A DNA stretch of 64,000 nt from CBDCVN01 sp965223045. Lineage in GTDB: Bacteria; Deinococcota; Deinococci; Deinococcales; Trueperaceae. The translations under genes and the position numbers were made by a program. The notes beneath the pieces were generated by a model. That model was not told the origin of the DNA, did not search any database, and saw nothing but the letters and a program-made list of their open reading frames with translations. Numbering within the stretch: position 1 is the first letter of the stretch; every line of letters begins with the position of its first letter. This document shows, piece after piece, positions 18,297 to 27,030 of this stretch. The stretch covers positions 558,001 to 622,000 of the forward strand of contig CBDCVN010000013.1 of NCBI GenBank assembly GCA_965223045.1, given 5' to 3'.

Positions 18297-20225
18297 GTGC
18301 AGATGTTTAGTGTTGGTGATAAAATTGATGAACGCTATACTATTTCAGGCCATCTTGGCTATGGGGGTATGGCACAGGTTTTTAGAGCACATGATCAGCG
18401 TTTAGATCGTGAAGTGGCAATAAAAATTTTAAGGCCACATTTAACTGAAAATGATGAAGCCCGCTTTCGTCGTGAAATTAAAGCTCTAGCACGATTATCT
18501 CATCCGGGAATTGTTAACATCTATGACCTTGGACTAGAAAAACATGTTTATTTTGTTATGGAGCTTGTTGAGGGTGGTATGTTTACCGATCTAGGCCCTT
18601 TAGATTCTGACCTAGAATCACTTGTAAACTTCTTAGACACTACTATCAATGTTGCCCAAGCTTTAGCTTATATTCATAGTCATGGTATGGTGCACCGTGA
18701 CCTTACCCAACGCAACATACTTTTAACTACTGAAGGTAATCCTAAAGTTATGGATTTTGGCTTGGTACAACTAGCTGAAGTCACACGTGATATAACTCGC
18801 ACAGGTTTAGCCCTTGGCACACCACAATATATGGCTCCTGAACAGGCAAAAGGTGGTGAAACCACTGGGCACACTGACCTTTATGCTTTGGGTGTAGTAC
18901 TTTATCGCACAGTGACAGGTGAACTACCCTTTGATGCTGAAAATGATCAAGCCATCTTATATCAACATGTTTATAGCCAGGTGAAACTTCCACATGAAAT
19001 TAATTCCTGCATACCTTTAACGCTTTCCAAGCTTATTCTATCACTGCTAGCTAAAAATCCTAAAGCCCGCCCTAGTTCAGGTTATCGTGTGGCAGAAGCA
19101 CTTAAAAGTATTCGCAATGAAGTTGAGAAGCAAAGTAGTGCTAAGCGTTTAGGTGGTCCTAGCCAAAGCGGATTGATATCGTTTGGTTTGGTACACCCCC
19201 CTAGTTTACAACTAATATGGCAAATTAAGCTTTCACAAGGTCCTCAATGGCCTTCTGCTATAACTGCTGCTGAGGGATTTGTACTTTTAGGCTTACGCAG
19301 CGAAGAGATCTGTGCCTTAAGTCCTGCTGATGGTAGTATACAAAGAACTTTCCTAGCTGACGATGAGGTTAATAGTCCTATTGTTTATGGGGTTAGTAGG
19401 CTAGAATTTATGGGTAACAATGAAGATGGACACAACCCTATTAAATCTGCAGATTATCAACAAGGCCAACTTTATTATACTAGTCGTAGTGGTGCGCTAA
19501 GCGCTTTAAAATGGCCTAGTGGTGAGTTAGCATGGCGTAGAGAAAAGAATAGTATTGTAGGAGTACTTTCATATGGAGGAAATATTCTTATTAGTAGCAG
19601 CGAGGGGTGGCTCGAGCTGTGTGATGCCAACAATAATACCTTATGGCGTTACGATCTAGATGATGCTGCAGTTACTGCACCAACCTCTCACAAAGAGCAG
19701 GTGTATGCTGTAAGCCGCTCAGGCTGGCTACATAGCTTATCAGTAAATAGTGGTAAGGGTCTCTATAAATTGCAATTAGATTCCTTAGTAGCTCAACCAA
19801 GCGCTTTCAAAGGTATATTACTTTTACCTGAACGTACTGGTGATTTACATGCTTTTGATATAAATTCTCACGAGGTTCTGTGGAGCTACGATACCGAAGG
19901 GGAATTATGGGCTACACCAATTGCATGGCAGGAGTATGTTTACGTAGTTTCATGGTCAGGGTTTTTACGATGTTTAGTTTTAAGGACAGGTGATGAAGTT
20001 TGGGAATTTGATTTACAAAGTAAAGTTACGGCTGCCCCCATTTTAGCTGGTGGGGTCCTCTATCTTGGTACCGAAGAAGGTGAGATTATGGCTTTTGATG
20101 CTCGAGAAGGAAGAATGCTCTTTCGTGACAAAGTAAGCTTAACCCCTATTCAAGCAACTCCCTTAATAGTAGATCAGAAGCTCATAGTGGCAGCCCTTGA
20201 TGGTGTTGTGAAAGCATATGCTTAA
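18297..20225 (+). CDS. Ser/Thr protein kinase with PQQ-type beta-propeller
   Basis: Residues about 14-280 are a Hanks-type kinase: glycine loop LGYGGMAQVF, Lys43 in VAIKI, catalytic loop HRDLTQRN with Asp135 and Asn140, DFG at 153-155 and activation-segment end GTPQYMAPEQ. The usual HRDLKPxN Lys is Thr137 here. From about residue 310 the protein is a PQQ-like propeller with repeated strands such as GWLELCDANNNTLWRYDL, LHAFDINSHEVLWSYDT and IMAFDAREGRMLF. There is no membrane helix. The layout matches Deinococcus RqkA, a PQQ-responsive kinase tied to DNA damage tolerance. That role is only inferred here. thiN follows 3 bp downstream. Confidence 0.88.
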   Translation: MQMFSVGDKIDERYTISGHLGYGGMAQVFRAHDQRLDREVAIKILRPHLTENDEARFRREIKALARLSHPGIVNIYDLGLEKHVYFVMELVEGGMFTDLGPLDSDLESLVNFLDTTINVAQALAYIHSHGMVHRDLTQRNILLTTEGNPKVMDFGLVQLAEVTRDITRTGLALGTPQYMAPEQAKGGETTGHTDLYALGVVLYRTVTGELPFDAENDQAILYQHVYSQVKLPHEINSCIPLTLSKLILSLLAKNPKARPSSGYRVAEALKSIRNEVEKQSSAKRLGGPSQSGLISFGLVHPPSLQLIWQIKLSQGPQWPSAITAAEGFVLLGLRSEEICALSPADGSIQRTFLADDEVNSPIVYGVSRLEFMGNNEDGHNPIKSADYQQGQLYYTSRSGALSALKWPSGELAWRREKNSIVGVLSYGGNILISSSEGWLELCDANNNTLWRYDLDDAAVTAPTSHKEQVYAVSRSGWLHSLSVNSGKGLYKLQLDSLVAQPSAFKGILLLPERTGDLHAFDINSHEVLWSYDTEGELWATPIAWQEYVYVVSWSGFLRCLVLRTGDEVWEFDLQSKVTAAPILAGGVLYLGTEEGEIMAFDAREGRMLFRDKVSLTPIQATPLIVDQKLIVAALDGVVKAYA

Positions 20226-20228
20226 ACT

Positions 20229-20894
20229 GTGAGAGCGTTTATTTTGGCAGGAGGCGAATTTAAAGCAACCCGTTTCCTTAAAAAACTTGCTGCGGAATCT
20301 GAGTTAGTGATAGCTGCTGATTCAGGCCTTAGTCATGCCAAATCTCTTGGAGTTATGCCTGATATGATAGTGGGAGATTTTGACTCATTGCCAAGAGAAG
20401 TGTTGGAGGACTACTCTAATGTGTATAGAGAAAAATATTTTTTTGAAAAGGACAAACTCGATTTAGAAATAGCTATTGATATTGCCAAAGAAAAAGGTGC
20501 AAAAAAGCTTACCTTAGCTGGAGTCCTTGGCAATCGACTTGATCAGTCCTTAGCTGCTATTTTTATTTCAGCCAGAATGAAAAGTGAGGGGTTTATGGTT
20601 AGCTTGCACTCTAGCCAGCAAGATGTTTATCCAATTATTGCTGGAGAAGAAATGGAGTTTGATGCATCACTAGCTACAACATTTAGCTTACTTAGTTTAG
20701 AGAAAGTTTCTAAGGTTAGTGTGTTTAATGCAAAGTATCCCTTAGAAAATTTCCCTCTTAGCTTTGGCTTTGGTTTAGGTGTTTCCAATGAAGTCACTTC
20801 ATTACCCTTATTAGTAAAGGTAAGTACTGGACTAGTGGTGCTTGTACTGGAAAGAATATTCTCTGATTCTAAATGGTCAAGCCATAGCCTATAA
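20229..20894 (+). CDS. thiN: Thiamine pyrophosphokinase
   Basis: The enzyme transfers pyrophosphate from ATP to thiamine to give the cofactor thiamine diphosphate. Family signatures are visible in the N-terminal half: VIAADSGLSHAKSLGVMPDM, VGDFDSLP, the acidic DKLDLEIAID that binds metal-ATP, and LAGVLGNRLDQSLA (the G..GxR.DH-like motif with Gln in place of His). The C-terminal part forms the thiamine-binding beta domain. The start is a GTG 3 bp after the kinase stop, so it is translated from the same message. The 221-residue length is normal. It is convergent with mutS2 across a 72-bp gap. Confidence 0.88.
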   Translation: MRAFILAGGEFKATRFLKKLAAESELVIAADSGLSHAKSLGVMPDMIVGDFDSLPREVLEDYSNVYREKYFFEKDKLDLEIAIDIAKEKGAKKLTLAGVLGNRLDQSLAAIFISARMKSEGFMVSLHSSQQDVYPIIAGEEMEFDASLATTFSLLSLEKVSKVSVFNAKYPLENFPLSFGFGLGVSNEVTSLPLLVKVSTGLVVLVLERIFSDSKWSSHSL

Positions 20895-20966
20895 GTTGAT
20901 CACAAGTTACCATATCAAAACAAGATAAAGGACCAACAGCAGGCCTATCGCTTGAGAACTTTTGCT

Positions 20967-23261
20967 TTAGGAGCATAGGTAAGCCACTGTCACTCCATGT
21001 CCTCCTTCATAAGGTAAAGCGTCCTCAAAGCGTTCTACGGTACGTTCATATTTTAGACATTCTCTCACAACTTCTCGCAAGGTTCCTGTGCCTTTGCCAT
21101 GTAAGATTCGTACACTTTTTATTTTTAGGGATTTTGCCTCGAGCAAGAAATCCCGTAATTTTTCTAATGCTGCTTCAGCTCGTTCACCACGGAGGTTAAG
21201 CTCGGTGTCAAAATTAGTATTAGGCATAACACTTACCGTAGCTTTGTGTTGCTTTGGTTGCCCTTTGAGCTTAACCTGATCTTTAGGCACCTTTACCTTT
21301 AAGAGTCCCATTTGTACCATTAGATCATCACCTTGCAAGGCAACTATTTGCCCTTCTGTCGAGTACTCTTTAACAAAGACGGTTGCCCCTTTTTTGTAGA
21401 GGTTTTGCTCTAAGCCTTCCTTTTCCTTTTTAGGAGATATTTTTTCTTTAATGTCGCGCCTAAGTTCTTGTAAACCTTCAAGAGCTTTACCACGTTGTTT
21501 CTTATCAGTTTTAGCAGTATGTTTAAGCTCTGCAGCTTGCTTTAAGGTGTTCTGCAGCATTTCCTCAGCTTTCTCTGCTGCTTTAGTAATCATTTTTTGC
21601 TCTTGCCTGCGCAAAGTAGTGATTTGCTTGCGCAAAAATTTTGCTTCACTAACAGCCTCATCTCGAGCGTCTTGTGCTGCTTTTAATTTCCTTTGCAATT
21701 CCTCGCGCTGCTTCTCTAAAGTTTTTAGCAGCGATTCAAGTTCGGCACTTTCTTCACCTAAAAGTGATCCTGCACGCTCTAGGAGGCCTTCTGGCAAGCC
21801 AATTCGTTCTGCTATAGCTAAAGCATACGAACGTCCCGGCTGATTTAAGACTAGCTCAAATTTAGGCCTTAAGCGCTTAACATCAAATTGCATGGCAGCA
21901 TTTTGAATGCCATTAGTTTCCGAGGCAAAGACTTTTAAGGGGGCTAGATGGGTATTTATAAGGCCCTTAGCACCACTAGTTAAAATTTTTTCTACTACGG
22001 CCTGAGAGATAGCTGCACCTTCTGTAGGGTCAGTACCTGACCCCAGCTCATCGATAATTATTAGCACCTTACTATTAGACTTCTCTACAATGTACTTCAA
22101 GTTTTTGAGGTGTCCTGCATAGGTGCTTAGTGAGGCTTCTATACTTTGTTCATCACCTATATCTGCTAACAGAGCTTCAAGATGGGGTAGAGTAGCTTTT
22201 TCAGCTGCTACAAAAAGTCCACAGTGTGCCATTACTACTGCTAGACCTAAAGTTTTTAATAAAACGGTTTTACCACCAGCATTGGGACCACTTATAATCA
22301 ACAAGCGCTTATCGTCATCAAGTTTGAGTGAGTTAGGTACACAATTTTTAATTAGGGGATGTCGAGCAGAAGTAAGTTCTATAGTACCCTCGGTATTAAA
22401 GCTAGATTCAGTAAGTTGCCAATCTTTAGCCAAGCGTGCGCTAGCAGCTATCAAGTCAAGCTGAGCCAAGATTTCTAAGGTTTCAGCTAATCCCTCTTCA
22501 TAAGCTAAGCTTTGTCCTAAGGCAATAAGAATGCGGCGGACCTCATCACGTTCTTCAAACTCTAGAAGTGCTAATTCGTTGTTTAAAGGCACAATAGTTT
22601 GAGGCTCTAAAAACACTGTTGCTCCTGAGTCAGAGCTATCTAATGCGATACCTGGAACTTTGGTCTGACTAGCAGCTTTTATAGGTATCACATAGCGATC
22701 ACGCCGCATGGTTACCAGAAAATCTTGAACCTCGTTTTTGTGGCGCTCGAGTAGTTGCCTCAATTTATCCCGAATACGCTCTCGCAAAGGATTTAGGCGC
22801 TTTCTTATGCCCTTTAGCTTAGGAGTAGCATTATCACGCACGCTACCGTTTTCATCAAGCTTTTCCCGCACTTTCCTAAGTGCTACGTCAAAAGAGCATA
22901 TGTTTTTAGCTAACTCGCTAAGAGCAGGCCTTTCAGAGTTTAGAATTGCTCTTTTTATTGTTCCAGCTGCATCTAGTGTATGAGCAATAGATAAGATTTC
23001 TTTGCCATTTAGAACTTTGCCCTCATTTACAATTTCAATTTGAGAGCGAATGTCTACGACTCCTCCTAAAGAAAGATCAGGACCTTTTACAGCTTCTCTT
23101 AGGCGTTTCCAAGAAGTTTCTACCTCTATTTTGTTTAGATTAGGCGATAATGCCAAAGCATATTCTTTGCCCCTAGTGGTATGTGCGCGTTCGACTAGAG
23201 CTTGTTTGACTCGAGGGAAGTCAAGTTTTTCCAAGGTTGCTTGGTTAACAAGGTTTCTCAA
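20967..23261 (-). CDS. mutS2: MutS2 endonuclease / ribosome-rescue ATPase
   Basis: MutS2 has a MutS-like ATPase without mismatch-binding domains and a C-terminal Smr domain. It is linked to suppression of recombination and, in Bacillus, to splitting collided ribosomes. The 764-residue chain shows helical clamp segments (about 1-290) and Walker A ISGPNAGGKTVLLK with Lys331. Then come the signature region STYAGHLKNLKYIVEKSNSK, Walker B VLIIIDELGSGTDPTEGAAI, a long coiled coil (about 510-610) and an Smr domain with LNLRGERAEAALEKL and VRILHGKGTGTL. The start is TTG at 23261, preceded 6 nt upstream by TAGGAT. The 339-bp upstream gap holds remnants. Confidence 0.95.
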   Translation of the reverse strand: MRNLVNQATLEKLDFPRVKQALVERAHTTRGKEYALALSPNLNKIEVETSWKRLREAVKGPDLSLGGVVDIRSQIEIVNEGKVLNGKEILSIAHTLDAAGTIKRAILNSERPALSELAKNICSFDVALRKVREKLDENGSVRDNATPKLKGIRKRLNPLRERIRDKLRQLLERHKNEVQDFLVTMRRDRYVIPIKAASQTKVPGIALDSSDSGATVFLEPQTIVPLNNELALLEFEERDEVRRILIALGQSLAYEEGLAETLEILAQLDLIAASARLAKDWQLTESSFNTEGTIELTSARHPLIKNCVPNSLKLDDDKRLLIISGPNAGGKTVLLKTLGLAVVMAHCGLFVAAEKATLPHLEALLADIGDEQSIEASLSTYAGHLKNLKYIVEKSNSKVLIIIDELGSGTDPTEGAAISQAVVEKILTSGAKGLINTHLAPLKVFASETNGIQNAAMQFDVKRLRPKFELVLNQPGRSYALAIAERIGLPEGLLERAGSLLGEESAELESLLKTLEKQREELQRKLKAAQDARDEAVSEAKFLRKQITTLRRQEQKMITKAAEKAEEMLQNTLKQAAELKHTAKTDKKQRGKALEGLQELRRDIKEKISPKKEKEGLEQNLYKKGATVFVKEYSTEGQIVALQGDDLMVQMGLLKVKVPKDQVKLKGQPKQHKATVSVMPNTNFDTELNLRGERAEAALEKLRDFLLEAKSLKIKSVRILHGKGTGTLREVVRECLKYERTVERFEDALPYEGGHGVTVAYLCS

Positions 23262-23267
23262 AATTTA

Positions 23268-23273
23268 ATCCTA
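23268..23273 (-). promoter_or_regulatory. -10 box of leaderless mutS2 promoter
   Basis: TAGGAT on the minus strand ends 6 nt before the TTG start of mutS2, with no Shine-Dalgarno. It belongs to the same leaderless pattern as several other genes in the window. Confidence 0.4.
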
Positions 23274-23286
23274 CATATACAATAAA

Positions 23287-23303
23287 CTTGTTCTGAAATA
23301 AGC
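23287..23303 (-). repeat. Solo copy of an IS5-type terminal repeat
   Basis: The 17-mer CTTATTTCAGAACAAGT (minus strand) is identical to the right terminal repeat of the element at 7388-8376. No matching opposite end or transposase was found near it, so it is probably a remnant of an excised or decayed copy. AACTTG and CAAGTT flank it as a short inverted repeat. Confidence 0.55.
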
Positions 23304-23600
23304 AAGTTTGTCACTTGGGAAGGGTTCAAAATTTTGAACCTCTACAAAATCCGTAAAATAGCTTGTGGATTTCCTTGTTTGGGTTTGGTTTTGTGCCTGA
23401 GCTAACTCCATCAAATTTAATTGAGGTGCTTGATCTAGGCTGCTAACCTTATTTTTAGCAAAAGGCTTTACAAACTAAGTACATGGCATAGGCCATGAAT
23501 ACTTGTCAATTTTCATTTAGGCATTAATTAATCCAGAATTTGTTATAAGGATTTTCATGCTTCAACTTAGAGTTTAATAGTGAGCAACGTTTGCGGACAA
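23304..23600 (-). other. Gap with decayed coding remnants
   Basis: No intact gene is present. Two open minus-strand stretches without good starts look like old coding sequence. One ends at 23524 and reads RKRCSLLNSKLKHENPYNK followed by FWIN and a stop. The other, about 66 codons long, ends at 23270 and includes SSLDQAPQLNLMELAQAQNQ. A perfect 18-bp palindrome, GGTTCAAAATTTTGAACC, lies at 23323-23340 but has no T-run. I cannot name the ancestral genes. Confidence 0.4.
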
Positions 23601-24692
23601 TTAAAGTTCTTTAAACTTTCCATTTTCTTGCAATACTTCCCCATCTATATATATAATGCCCCCTTGCCTTAAATCACAAATCATATCCCAATGTACAGCA
23701 GATTCGTTAACACCACCTGACTCAGAATAAGCTTGCCCTACAGCTAAGTGTACTGTACCACCAATCTTTTCATCGTAAAGTATACTTTTAGTAGGTCTTT
23801 GAATGTTATAGTTTGTGCCAATACCTATTTCACCTAGAAATCTCGAGCCCTTATCAGTGTTAAGCTGTGCTTGTAAGAGATCATCTCCTTTTTCAGCTTT
23901 GGCTTCAACAACCTGACCGTTTTCAAATTTCAGGTGCACATTTTCTACTTCTACACCGTGAACACTACTAGGAATAGTGTAGGTAATAACCCCATTGGCA
24001 CTATTCTCTATGGGAGCTGTAAAAACCTCACCAGAGGGCATATTTTTTCTACCCGGACTATTGATCCATATTCTATCTTTAACACTTAAGGTCAAATCTG
24101 TACCTTCAGCAACTATACGCACCTTATCAACAATCTTTAGTCTATTTATAAGTTTATCTTGAAAAGATTCTATTTCCTGCCACTTGGCAATAGGATCTTT
24201 ATCAAAGAGAAACATAGCATTATAAACAAAATTTTCATATTCATCTAAGCTCATACTTGCATCTTGTGCTCCTGCTTCTGTAGGATACAGCGTCCCGCAC
24301 CATTTAGTTTTACCTAAGCGAATTTGCTGTACAGGGCGCATGCGTTTCATGTACCGACTAAACTTTTCTTTGTCGGAACTTTGTAACATTTTATTATTGC
24401 TAGGGGCAGAAACACGAATCCATACGTCTAGCTGTTTAATCTCACTAAGTTCAAAAGTAGGCTCGCTATCTAAATGGATATCTTGGGCTAAGTCTAAGAA
24501 ATCACGCTCAAGTTCTGGATGGCTTAAGCGTAAAAAAGGATGTGCTCCTAAGCTTAATATTTCACGATATAAAGCTCGAGCCATAGGCAAAGCAGGTATA
24601 GCGACATTCACAGCAACTTTCTCATTTGCCTGTATATTAGTACAATACTCAACTAAAAGTTTGGCATACTTTTGGTGGATGGGGTGAATCAT
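23601..24692 (-). CDS. M29-family metallo-aminopeptidase
   Basis: This 363-residue cytosolic enzyme matches the aminopeptidase T/AmpS family, which removes N-terminal residues from peptides with a two-metal centre. Family features include the N-terminal ARALYREILSLGAHPFLRL, the central TDLTLSVKDRIWINSPGRKN, the metal-binding segments SGEVFTAPIENSANGVI and SRFLGEIGIGTN, and the C-terminal AVGQAYSESGGVNESAVHWD with the Glu, Ser and His-Trp-Asp residues of the site. Length and order fit Thermus aminopeptidase T closely. The ATG at 24692 follows TATTGT by 6 nt, so the message is probably leaderless. It is divergent from the small barrel protein at 24989. Confidence 0.9.
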   Translation of the reverse strand: MIHPIHQKYAKLLVEYCTNIQANEKVAVNVAIPALPMARALYREILSLGAHPFLRLSHPELERDFLDLAQDIHLDSEPTFELSEIKQLDVWIRVSAPSNNKMLQSSDKEKFSRYMKRMRPVQQIRLGKTKWCGTLYPTEAGAQDASMSLDEYENFVYNAMFLFDKDPIAKWQEIESFQDKLINRLKIVDKVRIVAEGTDLTLSVKDRIWINSPGRKNMPSGEVFTAPIENSANGVITYTIPSSVHGVEVENVHLKFENGQVVEAKAEKGDDLLQAQLNTDKGSRFLGEIGIGTNYNIQRPTKSILYDEKIGGTVHLAVGQAYSESGGVNESAVHWDMICDLRQGGIIYIDGEVLQENGKFKEL

Positions 24693-24698
24693 AATAAA

Positions 24699-24704
24699 AC
24701 AATA
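24699..24704 (-). promoter_or_regulatory. -10 box of leaderless M29 peptidase promoter
   Basis: TATTGT on the minus strand lies 6 nt before the ATG at 24692, with no Shine-Dalgarno. The rest of the 296-bp divergent gap (24693-24988) shows no gene. Confidence 0.4.
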
Positions 24705-24988
24705 ACATGCCAGTTGTGCGTTTTGAAAAACTATGGGATTGCGCTATAAACCCAGCAGATATATGGAAGTTCATACTAGCTTTTTAGTAATGCCCAATAG
24801 ACTAAATGCTCAAAAAAGCACATATACTCTAATATGTAGAAAAACTCACACTAGGGCTCCAAAATGGTCAAAGTTTCTCCTCAGACACTTTTATAAGCAA
24901 TAATCAACAACCACCCAAAGTCTTTAACTAAATAAACAACACAAGTTATACTTCTAAAAATTAAATAGTTGGAGAGGATTTAATTTTA

Positions 24989-25480
24989 ATGAAGAAATTT
25001 TTGATTTGCAGCCTTTTTATATTGCTAAGTGCTTTTAGTTTTGTTAATGCCCAGCAAAACATCTATGCTGGTGCTTCATTTGGTGTTTCTACTGTGTCAG
25101 CTTTTGGTCTTACTGATACAGCTACTATTCCTATAACTCTTCATGTAGGCTTAGAAGATTTAGTGATTGATAATCTAGATGTTCGTCTTGATACCAACTT
25201 TCTTCTAAATGCTGACCTTACGACTTTTGCACTAGGCGTTAATGGACTTTATAACTTTGACCTAATACCTGATCAACCTATAGGTTTTTATGCAGGGGGA
25301 GGAATACGTACTATAATTGGGGACGATACTGCCAATGTAGGTCTTGGTGCTATAGCTGGTGCAGATTACAGAATAGTGCCCCAAGTTAGTATTTTTGGTG
25401 AGTTACGTTCTGATGTTTATTTTAGCGATCCTATAACAAGTGGGCTTGGTATTGGGATTGGTGCTAACTATCACTTTTAA
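24989..25480 (+). CDS. Small outer-membrane beta-barrel candidate
   Basis: MKKFLICSLFILLSAFSFVNAQQ is a signal peptide ending at an AQQ cleavage site. The mature 140 residues alternate polar and hydrophobic residues in about eight strands with short loops (for example NIYAGASFGVSTVSAF, IGFYAGGGIRTIIGD and VSIFGELRSDVYF). They end in Phe (IGIGANYHF), the hallmark recognised by the barrel assembly machinery. It is therefore a probable eight-stranded OmpA/OmpW-like barrel. GGAGAGG precedes the ATG. Its stop overlaps the recF stop on the opposite strand by 4 bp (TTAA). No specific ligand can be inferred. Confidence 0.75.
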   Translation: MKKFLICSLFILLSAFSFVNAQQNIYAGASFGVSTVSAFGLTDTATIPITLHVGLEDLVIDNLDVRLDTNFLLNADLTTFALGVNGLYNFDLIPDQPIGFYAGGGIRTIIGDDTANVGLGAIAGADYRIVPQVSIFGELRSDVYFSDPITSGLGIGIGANYHF

Positions 25481-26523
25481 CTGACGTGCAACTCACCAGA
25501 AACAATTTGAAATAACTTATCAAATTTAGGTGGTGCTTCAGTACCACTTACTAAAGCTTGAGGAGTGCTTGCCGCAAGATTTAAAAGGTAATCACGTCTA
25601 TTAACATCAAGCTCAGCACTAAAGTCATCAATGAGGAGCACAGGAGGTTCATTGTGCTTCTCACTTAGAAGTTGATATTCTGCTATACGTAAGGACAAGG
25701 CCGTAGTGCGAGCTTCACCACGAGACCCAAAGCTCTGTATATTGTAGCCATCTAAACCTAGTAGCAAATCATCACGATGAGGCCCTACTACAGTAACTTT
25801 TCTTGACCTTTCTTCAGCAGTTTTTTCAAATAAAGCCTTTCTTAAGTCAGGTTTTTTGTTTCCACTTTGTAAAGTCAGCCCTAGCACTTTATTTCCCCTT
25901 GAAATTTCTTGGTAACTAGTTTTGGCTAAATTAGCTATACGTTTTAGCACTCTTTGACGTAAACTCATAATTTCATTACCCAAACTCACAAACTTTTCTG
26001 ACCATATTTCTAAAGTAGCATCATAAGTAGAGGTTTTTAATATAGCGTTGCGTTGCTCGAGCACTCTTTGGTATTCACGTAAAAGCATAGCGTAACGTAG
26101 AGACAATCTAGAAAGTAAGCTATCAAGATAACGCCGCCTTACAGCAGGAGAACCATAAACAAGCTCACTATCTACAGGAGCAATAAGTACTGCCGCTGCA
26201 CTTCTAGCAAGCTCTGCTACTCGAATCTGTTGTCCATCTACGCGAATAGTTTTGCGACCAGAGCTAAGGCCAATTTCAATTTTAGTTATTCCATCTTGGC
26301 GCTTAAGCTGTGAGCTAAGAAAGGCTTGAGTTTCCCCCCAACGGATCACCTCTGTAGTTTTAGCGCTAGGCAAATTACCAGTACATGTTAGATAAACAGC
26401 TTCCAGAATATTTGATTTACCTGCTGCATTACCTCCTATGATAGCATTAATGTTTTCACTAAAATTGATTTTAGGTGTATAGATGTTCCGATAATTAAGT
26501 TGTGATAGAGCACCCAAAAGCAT
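25477..26523 (-). CDS. recF: DNA replication and repair ATPase RecF
   Basis: RecF is an SMC-like ATPase that with RecO and RecR loads RecA at gaps. The 348-residue protein shows Walker A GGNAAGKSNILEAVYL and the N-terminal LSQLNYRNIYTPKINFSENI. A central helical lid includes RRRYLDSLLSRLSLRYAMLL. VVGPHRDDLLLGLDG and the signature FGSRGEARTTALSLRIAEYQ follow, with Walker B PPVLLIDDFSAELD. It begins directly after the stop of the upstream membrane-protein gene and is probably translated from the same message. It is not next to dnaA or dnaN here. The convergent stop overlap with the barrel gene is 4 bp. Confidence 0.95.
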   Translation of the reverse strand: MLLGALSQLNYRNIYTPKINFSENINAIIGGNAAGKSNILEAVYLTCTGNLPSAKTTEVIRWGETQAFLSSQLKRQDGITKIEIGLSSGRKTIRVDGQQIRVAELARSAAAVLIAPVDSELVYGSPAVRRRYLDSLLSRLSLRYAMLLREYQRVLEQRNAILKTSTYDATLEIWSEKFVSLGNEIMSLRQRVLKRIANLAKTSYQEISRGNKVLGLTLQSGNKKPDLRKALFEKTAEERSRKVTVVGPHRDDLLLGLDGYNIQSFGSRGEARTTALSLRIAEYQLLSEKHNEPPVLLIDDFSAELDVNRRDYLLNLAASTPQALVSGTEAPPKFDKLFQIVSGELHVS

Positions 26524-26967
26524 TTAGCTTGTTGATTTATTTTGCCTTTCTAGGCGCTGGCGTTGTATAACCTTAGCTGTAACAACACGATTATTCATTG
26601 CATAAGCAAAACTCAGCATTGCTGCAAACACGAAAAACCCACCTATCACTGTAAGTTGTTTAAAAAACCAATAGTCTTGATAATTCCATAAAGGCTCAAA
26701 GATTAGCCTTAGGACTAAGCCTATGTTTAGCAAATAAAAAGTTAGAGCTTCAAGCTTCTCTTGGCGTAAGCCACCAGGTCTTGGCATTAGCCAATAGCCA
26801 ACACCCATAACCATAGATAGAAAAACCCCCAACACTCCAATATGTACGTGAGTAACTCGAAAGTATGCTATAAACCTAGGCGAAAAATAAAAAAGCAGTC
26901 CTAAAAAACCTGTTAAAAGCAAATAAGCTAAGGCAGCTCGAATGAGTAAAGCTTCATAGCGGCTCAC
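26524..26967 (-). CDS. Four-helix membrane protein resembling part of an oxidase subunit I
   Basis: The 147-residue protein has four hydrophobic helices (about 10-28, 38-60, 76-92 and 104-124) and a basic tail. The segment THVHIGVLGVFLSMVMGVGYW followed by LMPRPGG resembles the haem-copper oxidase subunit I and NnrS type of membrane bundle, where paired histidines bind haem. The protein is far too short to be an oxidase by itself. It may bind haem or be a structural relic. It is immediately upstream of recF. The GTG start at 26967 follows TAGTAT by 6 nt and has no Shine-Dalgarno. Confidence 0.6.
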   Translation of the reverse strand: MSRYEALLIRAALAYLLLTGFLGLLFYFSPRFIAYFRVTHVHIGVLGVFLSMVMGVGYWLMPRPGGLRQEKLEALTFYLLNIGLVLRLIFEPLWNYQDYWFFKQLTVIGGFFVFAAMLSFAYAMNNRVVTAKVIQRQRLERQNKSTS

Positions 26968-26973
26968 AGTGTT

Positions 26974-26979
26974 ATACTA
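26974..26979 (-). promoter_or_regulatory. -10 box of leaderless promoter before the recF operon
   Basis: TAGTAT on the minus strand lies 6 nt before the GTG start at 26967 of the first gene of the operon that contains recF. Confidence 0.4.
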
Positions 26980-27030
26980 TTCATGTTGTTGCATTATTCA
27001 CAGTATATTCACAGTACTGTACTACGTGTA

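Noticed and set aside
23323..23340. Perfect palindrome GGTTCAAAATTTTGAACC considered as terminator or operator
   Set aside because: No T-run follows, it lies in a remnant-filled gap and it has no second copy. It can be chance in AT-rich DNA.
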